Source: Shimia sp. (GTDB lineage Bacteria; Pseudomonadota; Alphaproteobacteria; Rhodobacterales; Rhodobacteraceae). Taken from it: a stretch of DNA of 64,000 nt. Below the pieces are notes generated by a model. That model made no database searches, had not been told where the DNA came from, and was given only the letters and a program-made list of their open reading frames with translations. Each line of letters opens with the position of its first letter. Position 1 is the stretch's first letter. A program made the translations under genes and the position numbers. The stretch spans positions 80,576 to 144,575 of the forward strand of contig JAAENN010000020.1 of NCBI GenBank assembly GCA_024224295.1. The letters are read 5' to 3'. Below are positions 59,969-64,000 of this stretch, in pieces.

Positions 59969-61405
59969 ATGAGGTCTTTCCCACTAAATCCTTGTCTATC
60001 TATCGTTTTCACCGCCGCTTTGAGCTTCCCGGTTGTTGCCCAGGATATGCGGCCACACTACCAACCGATTTCTGCCGACTATGGCTATCGCCCCAACAAT
60101 GAAGCCCTACAAGAAGCCGTCGATTCGCAAGATCGCGCCGCAGTCCGCGAACACGGATGGCGTCTTTGGGCTGGGATCATGCAGCCATTGGAGAGTGATC
60201 CAACATGGCCCCTGTGGCTCAGCTGGCGCACTACCTTTGATGCATTTGAAGCGAAGGACCCACCGCCCGTTACGCCACACCGCGGCCTGCCACCCGCGCA
60301 TGCAACCGCTGGGGCCACCCCCCTCCCTGTTTCAGCAGGCCAAGTTCCCAACGTGAACACCCCCTCGCCCAAGTATCCGGTGCCAACCTATGTGATCGAC
60401 ACATTCCCCGCTGCCGTGACCAAAGGCGATGACGGATACTCAATCAATGATGGCCTGTTCTTTCAGTCCAACGGCGACATCATGATTGCAACCGAAAGCC
60501 TGTCTCAAGACGGGTATGATGCGATCCGCGCCAATGAACTTTATCTGAAAGACAAACTAGCAGCACTTCAAGCCGCTGGCGAAAATGTCGACCTGCCGCT
60601 CAGCTATGTGTCCACCAAGCACATGTACTGGCCGGTACGTGCCGACGGCCTGACACCTTTCCCTGTGTGGCAAAACAACTTACCCGACTGGTTCTCCGGC
60701 TACGCTGGCTATGAAGTCTGGAACACGCTGGTGGCCATCGACCCAAGCGGCAGTCAGGGCAAGTCCGATGTTCTGGTCGACTATCTTTATGGTCTGGAAA
60801 CGCCCGAAGGAGCCAAAATCCCTCCCCAAAAGCGGCACGCGCGTGTCGTTGATTTGCAAAACTTCTACCACCACAAGGTGACACAGGCCGATTGGGACAT
60901 GTTTACGGAGGCCGACAAAGCCATCATCACAGCGGCCAGCCTGTGGCTCTATGACGAGCCTTTCAAAGTCGGCGACTACCTCGCCACTGTAGCCATGCAT
61001 GTGGTGACCAAAGAAATCCCCAGCTGGTCTTTCCAAAGTGTCTGGTGGTCGCCAACACCAAACCACGGCAAATACGCCAAAGACCGGCCCGAAGATCTCA
61101 AAGCCGAAGGCCCATGGGATCAGTATCTTCTGACGGATTCCTACGATTTTCCGGTAGATGCCGAAGGCGATTTGGACATCGCCGTTAATCCCTACATCGA
61201 GGGCGTGATACATCCCATCGCAACAAACTGTCGCAACTGTCATGTACGGGCAGGATACCCGTCCAGCCCAAGTGCCACACCACACACCAGCTATCAGAAC
61301 GCCGCTTGCCCCGGGCTTTTGACAATGCTGACGCCCGACAACGCGTGCTTTGAAGGCATTGCCTTGTCTGACTTTGCTTGGATTATACCAGATCGGGCCA
61401 AGTAA
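59969..61405 (+). CDS. Hypothetical exported protein with a single c-type haem motif (CRNCH)
   Basis: MRSFPLNPCLSIVFTAALSFPVVAQDMRPHYQ signal peptide; ...HPIATNCRNCHVRAGYPSSPSATPHTSYQNAACPG. Confidence 0.7.
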   Translation: MRSFPLNPCLSIVFTAALSFPVVAQDMRPHYQPISADYGYRPNNEALQEAVDSQDRAAVREHGWRLWAGIMQPLESDPTWPLWLSWRTTFDAFEAKDPPPVTPHRGLPPAHATAGATPLPVSAGQVPNVNTPSPKYPVPTYVIDTFPAAVTKGDDGYSINDGLFFQSNGDIMIATESLSQDGYDAIRANELYLKDKLAALQAAGENVDLPLSYVSTKHMYWPVRADGLTPFPVWQNNLPDWFSGYAGYEVWNTLVAIDPSGSQGKSDVLVDYLYGLETPEGAKIPPQKRHARVVDLQNFYHHKVTQADWDMFTEADKAIITAASLWLYDEPFKVGDYLATVAMHVVTKEIPSWSFQSVWWSPTPNHGKYAKDRPEDLKAEGPWDQYLLTDSYDFPVDAEGDLDIAVNPYIEGVIHPIATNCRNCHVRAGYPSSPSATPHTSYQNAACPGLLTMLTPDNACFEGIALSDFAWIIPDRAK

Positions 61406-61450
61406 TCTGCGCCTCTGGGACTGTGCCAACGGCCCGGAGGTCAAGCATTC

Positions 61451-62056
61451 CTACCACATTGTCTTGGCGGCCCGCGCCGCCCAGGCATCGTCATAAGTTT
61501 GGCCGCCCTCCGCGCCTTCCGTCTGTTCTGCAGGGATTTTTCCAAAGCTCGGGAGCTTAGAGCCATCTTCGTGACCGGACCAAACTTCCGCACGCAAAAG
61601 TGCTCGGGCACATTGTGCATAAATTTCGCCAACCTTTATCACAATAACCGAACGGGGATGCCGCCCCCGCACTTCAAAGCTTTGGCACAGCTCTTGACCA
61701 AGCGTTACGCGTGCAACACCATTGACCCGCACAGCGTTGTTGCACCCTGGCACCATGAACATCAGCGAAATCCGCCCGTCTGCCACGATATTGCGCAAGG
61801 TGTCTATGCGGTTGTTGCCACGCCAATCCGGCATCGCCAAAGTCTGGTTGTCCAAAACGCGCACCACAGGGCCATTGTCCCCACGTGGACTACCGTCCGT
61901 CCCACTTGATCCGACGGTGGAAACTACACAAAAGCGCGATGCCATAATCCACGTCCGATACGCTGGAGTCAGTTCCATTGCGGCTTTATGAATTGAGGCC
62001 GACCCCACCTCGCCATAAATCGCCTCCAGCGCGCCAATATCAGTCACATACTCCAT
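61451..62056 (-). CDS. Pyridoxamine 5'-phosphate oxidase family FMN-binding protein
   Basis: FCVVSTVGSSGTDGSPRGDNGPVVRVLDNQTLAMPDWRGNNRIDTLRNIVADGRISLMFMVPG. Confidence 0.88.
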   Translation of the reverse strand: MEYVTDIGALEAIYGEVGSASIHKAAMELTPAYRTWIMASRFCVVSTVGSSGTDGSPRGDNGPVVRVLDNQTLAMPDWRGNNRIDTLRNIVADGRISLMFMVPGCNNAVRVNGVARVTLGQELCQSFEVRGRHPRSVIVIKVGEIYAQCARALLRAEVWSGHEDGSKLPSFGKIPAEQTEGAEGGQTYDDAWAARAAKTMW

Positions 62057-62783
62057 CAGCGCCGTGCCCCGCCTCAACCAAAAGCGCATTGGATCCGGTC
62101 TCAATCACCTCTTCCAAACGCGCCATAAACTCCTGCTGATCTGCGCCCTGCTCAATCGTATCAAGAAACTCGACCACAGCCAGACCAGGCTTGCGCAGCA
62201 TCGTGCCCTTCGGCCAGAACAAACCCGCATTGGTCGCCACCGGCACCGCCCTCTGGCCGGTTTCTTTGTAAAGCACATACGGCCCAACTTTATAAGGCAC
62301 ATGTTCGCCAACGGGCACCCGCGTCCCCTGCGGATAGATCACCAGTTGCCCTGGTGGCACGCGACCGCTCTCTACATCCGCCAGCATAGCCTTGATTGCA
62401 GCGCCGCGTTTTCCGCGCCGCACTGGCACGCAACCCAAACGCCACGCGTACACCCCAATGATCGGCGTAAACAGCAACTCATACTTCATGATGAACCGCG
62501 GCTGTGGCACCGCTTTGAAGATCATCATAATATCAAGAAAAGACTGATGCTTTGCCGGCACAAGCACCGCACCACTCGGCACCTCTCCACGCACCTCGGA
62601 CCGGATCCCCACAAGCCAGCGCGCCGACCAAATGGCCCAACTGGCATAAGTTTTACATGCTGCCATTGCGCCTTTGGAAGACAGCAAGGCCCACGGGAAA
62701 AACACAATCCCCATCGCAAGCATCACAATTGCATTCTGAACCACATAGATGATCGACATCACCCATTGAAACGCCAAGCGCAT
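62040..62783 (-). CDS. plsC: Lysophospholipid (1-acyl-sn-glycerol-3-phosphate) acyltransferase
   Basis: LVPAKHQSFLDIMMIF; VYAWRLGCVPVRRGKRGAA; LVIYPQGTRVPVGE. Confidence 0.88.
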   Translation of the reverse strand: MRLAFQWVMSIIYVVQNAIVMLAMGIVFFPWALLSSKGAMAACKTYASWAIWSARWLVGIRSEVRGEVPSGAVLVPAKHQSFLDIMMIFKAVPQPRFIMKYELLFTPIIGVYAWRLGCVPVRRGKRGAAIKAMLADVESGRVPPGQLVIYPQGTRVPVGEHVPYKVGPYVLYKETGQRAVPVATNAGLFWPKGTMLRKPGLAVVEFLDTIEQGADQQEFMARLEEVIETGSNALLVEAGHGADGVCD

Positions 62784-63685
62784 CAGGCCAACTCCCCTAA
62801 TGTACGTCGTGCCGCTGCACCCGTGGCCAGATACGCCACAGCGCCTGCAAGCGGTGGAATCAAAGCCAACAACGCCCAGGCCATACCTTGGAACCCAAGC
62901 CCAGTCAGAAACCCACCGCTCTCCTGAACTGACGGCAAAAGGAAAACTGCCAATGCCCCAAAGGCTGTCCCTACAGCAGCGCCCAACAAAGCACGCAAAG
63001 TAAACCGGCGCACAAATGCGCGCGCGATGTAGCTGTCCTGTGCGCCAATCAGACGTAGCACCGAAATTACCTGGGCGTTCGCTGCCAATGCTGCATTTGC
63101 GGCCAGAGTGATCATCGCCGCCGTCGTTGCGCCAATCAGACCAATCGACACCCATCCCAGCAACCGCAATCGGCCGGCCGCGCGCTCCAACGGACGCCGC
63201 CAGCGATTGTGATCATCCAAAACAGCGCCAGGCACCTCAGCCTGCAACCGAAGTCGCAGACCTGCACCGTCGTACCCCTCATCGGTCTCTTCAATCTCGA
63301 TCAACTGCGGGATCGGCAGGCTGTCCAGCGGCAGGTCCGGCCCAAACCACGGAGCCAGCAAGCCGCGCTGTTCTTCAACAGTCAAAGCCCGAGCCGAAAC
63401 AATGCCAGGTGTGCTTTCCAAAACAGTTAGAGCCGCCTTCGTTTGCGCCGTCATCTGGCCGTCAGGTGCCGAAATCCGCAGGGTCGAACTCTGAGCCAAC
63501 TCATCGCCCCACCGCGTCGCCAATCGACCAGACGCCAGCGACAGCGCCAAAGCGAACACAGTTAAAAACGCCATGGCCCCAGCCGCAAACAATGTCAGGC
63601 GCGCAGTAAATCCTGTGGGCGGAACAACGCGGTCCGCCTGCGCATCCCCCATGATCAATTTGGACAATTGCAGACCCTTGCTCAT
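62783..63685 (-). CDS. ftsX: Cell division protein FtsX
   Basis: Permease-like topology; VPPTGFTARLTLFAAGAMAFLTVFALALSLASGRLATRW...VLRLIGAQDSYIARAFVRRFTLRALLGAAVG; coupled to ftsE. Confidence 0.9.
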   Translation of the reverse strand: MSKGLQLSKLIMGDAQADRVVPPTGFTARLTLFAAGAMAFLTVFALALSLASGRLATRWGDELAQSSTLRISAPDGQMTAQTKAALTVLESTPGIVSARALTVEEQRGLLAPWFGPDLPLDSLPIPQLIEIEETDEGYDGAGLRLRLQAEVPGAVLDDHNRWRRPLERAAGRLRLLGWVSIGLIGATTAAMITLAANAALAANAQVISVLRLIGAQDSYIARAFVRRFTLRALLGAAVGTAFGALAVFLLPSVQESGGFLTGLGFQGMAWALLALIPPLAGAVAYLATGAAARRTLGELA

Positions 63686-64000
63686 AAGTCAGCTCCCGCA
63701 AGCTGTAGCTTGCGCCCCGAAATGCGCAGCACCCGCGCCTGAACATGATGTTTAGCCGAGCGGATCAGGTTCAAATCGTGGGTCGCGATCAGAATGGTCT
63801 TTCCCATCTTGTTAAGCTCCACCAGAAGCTGCAGCAACCGTTGGGACATTTCCCAATCAACGTTTCCGGTTGGCTCATCCGCCAGAACAACGTCAGGTGA
63901 CATGATCACCGCGCGCGCCAAGGCTGCCCGCTGACGTTCTCCACCCGACAATTCCGGCGGCAATGCACCGGCCCGATGCCCCAACCCAACCCAGGTCAAC
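63682..64000 (-). CDS. ftsE: Cell division ATP-binding protein FtsE (partial, runs off the right edge)
   Basis: LSGGERQRAALARAVIMSPDVVLADEPTGNVDWEMSQRLLQLLVELNKMGKTILIATHDLNLI: ABC signature, Walker B, H-loop. Confidence 0.92.
   Translation of the reverse strand, partial: LTWVGLGHRAGALPPELSGGERQRAALARAVIMSPDVVLADEPTGNVDWEMSQRLLQLLVELNKMGKTILIATHDLNLIRSAKHHVQARVLRISGRKLQLAGADL

Overview
This 64 kb window looks like a chromosomal core region of a marine-type alphaproteobacterium, most consistent with Rhodobacteraceae. Gene density is high and genes lie on both strands. I see no tRNA or rRNA genes, CRISPR array, IS element or prophage. Left part: coaBC, a ChaN-like protein, cobU, comM-like, gshB, yraN, rsmI, an LpoA-like protein, glnD, murJ, rhomboid, trpS. 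Middle: ethylmalonyl-CoA pathway genes (ccr, ecm, and further right mch and mcl2), an H-NS-like protein, deoD, and sdhCDA-x-x-sdhB. Right: mdh, sucCD, odhA/odhB, lpd, plsC, ftsX and ftsE. No clear new defence or biosynthetic system is visible. The most interesting sequence-level observations are: (1) three otherwise conserved genes carry single lesions that can be reconstructed (an in-frame TAA in yraN, a one-base deletion in a PhoX-like gene, a one-base deletion in a TauE/SafE-like gene); (2) paired TGTGATCACA palindromes spaced 20-21 bp lie upstream of both sdhCDAB and sucCD, suggesting a shared TCA-cycle regulator; (3) two intergenic copies of an element built from three 11-bp units of the form nnnATACCGAC; (4) two copies of a GC-rich palindromic REP-like element within the suc/odh/lpd locus; (5) uncharacterised genes interrupt the sdh and odh-lpd clusters. 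Functional calls come from recognising protein motifs by eye; no database search was run.
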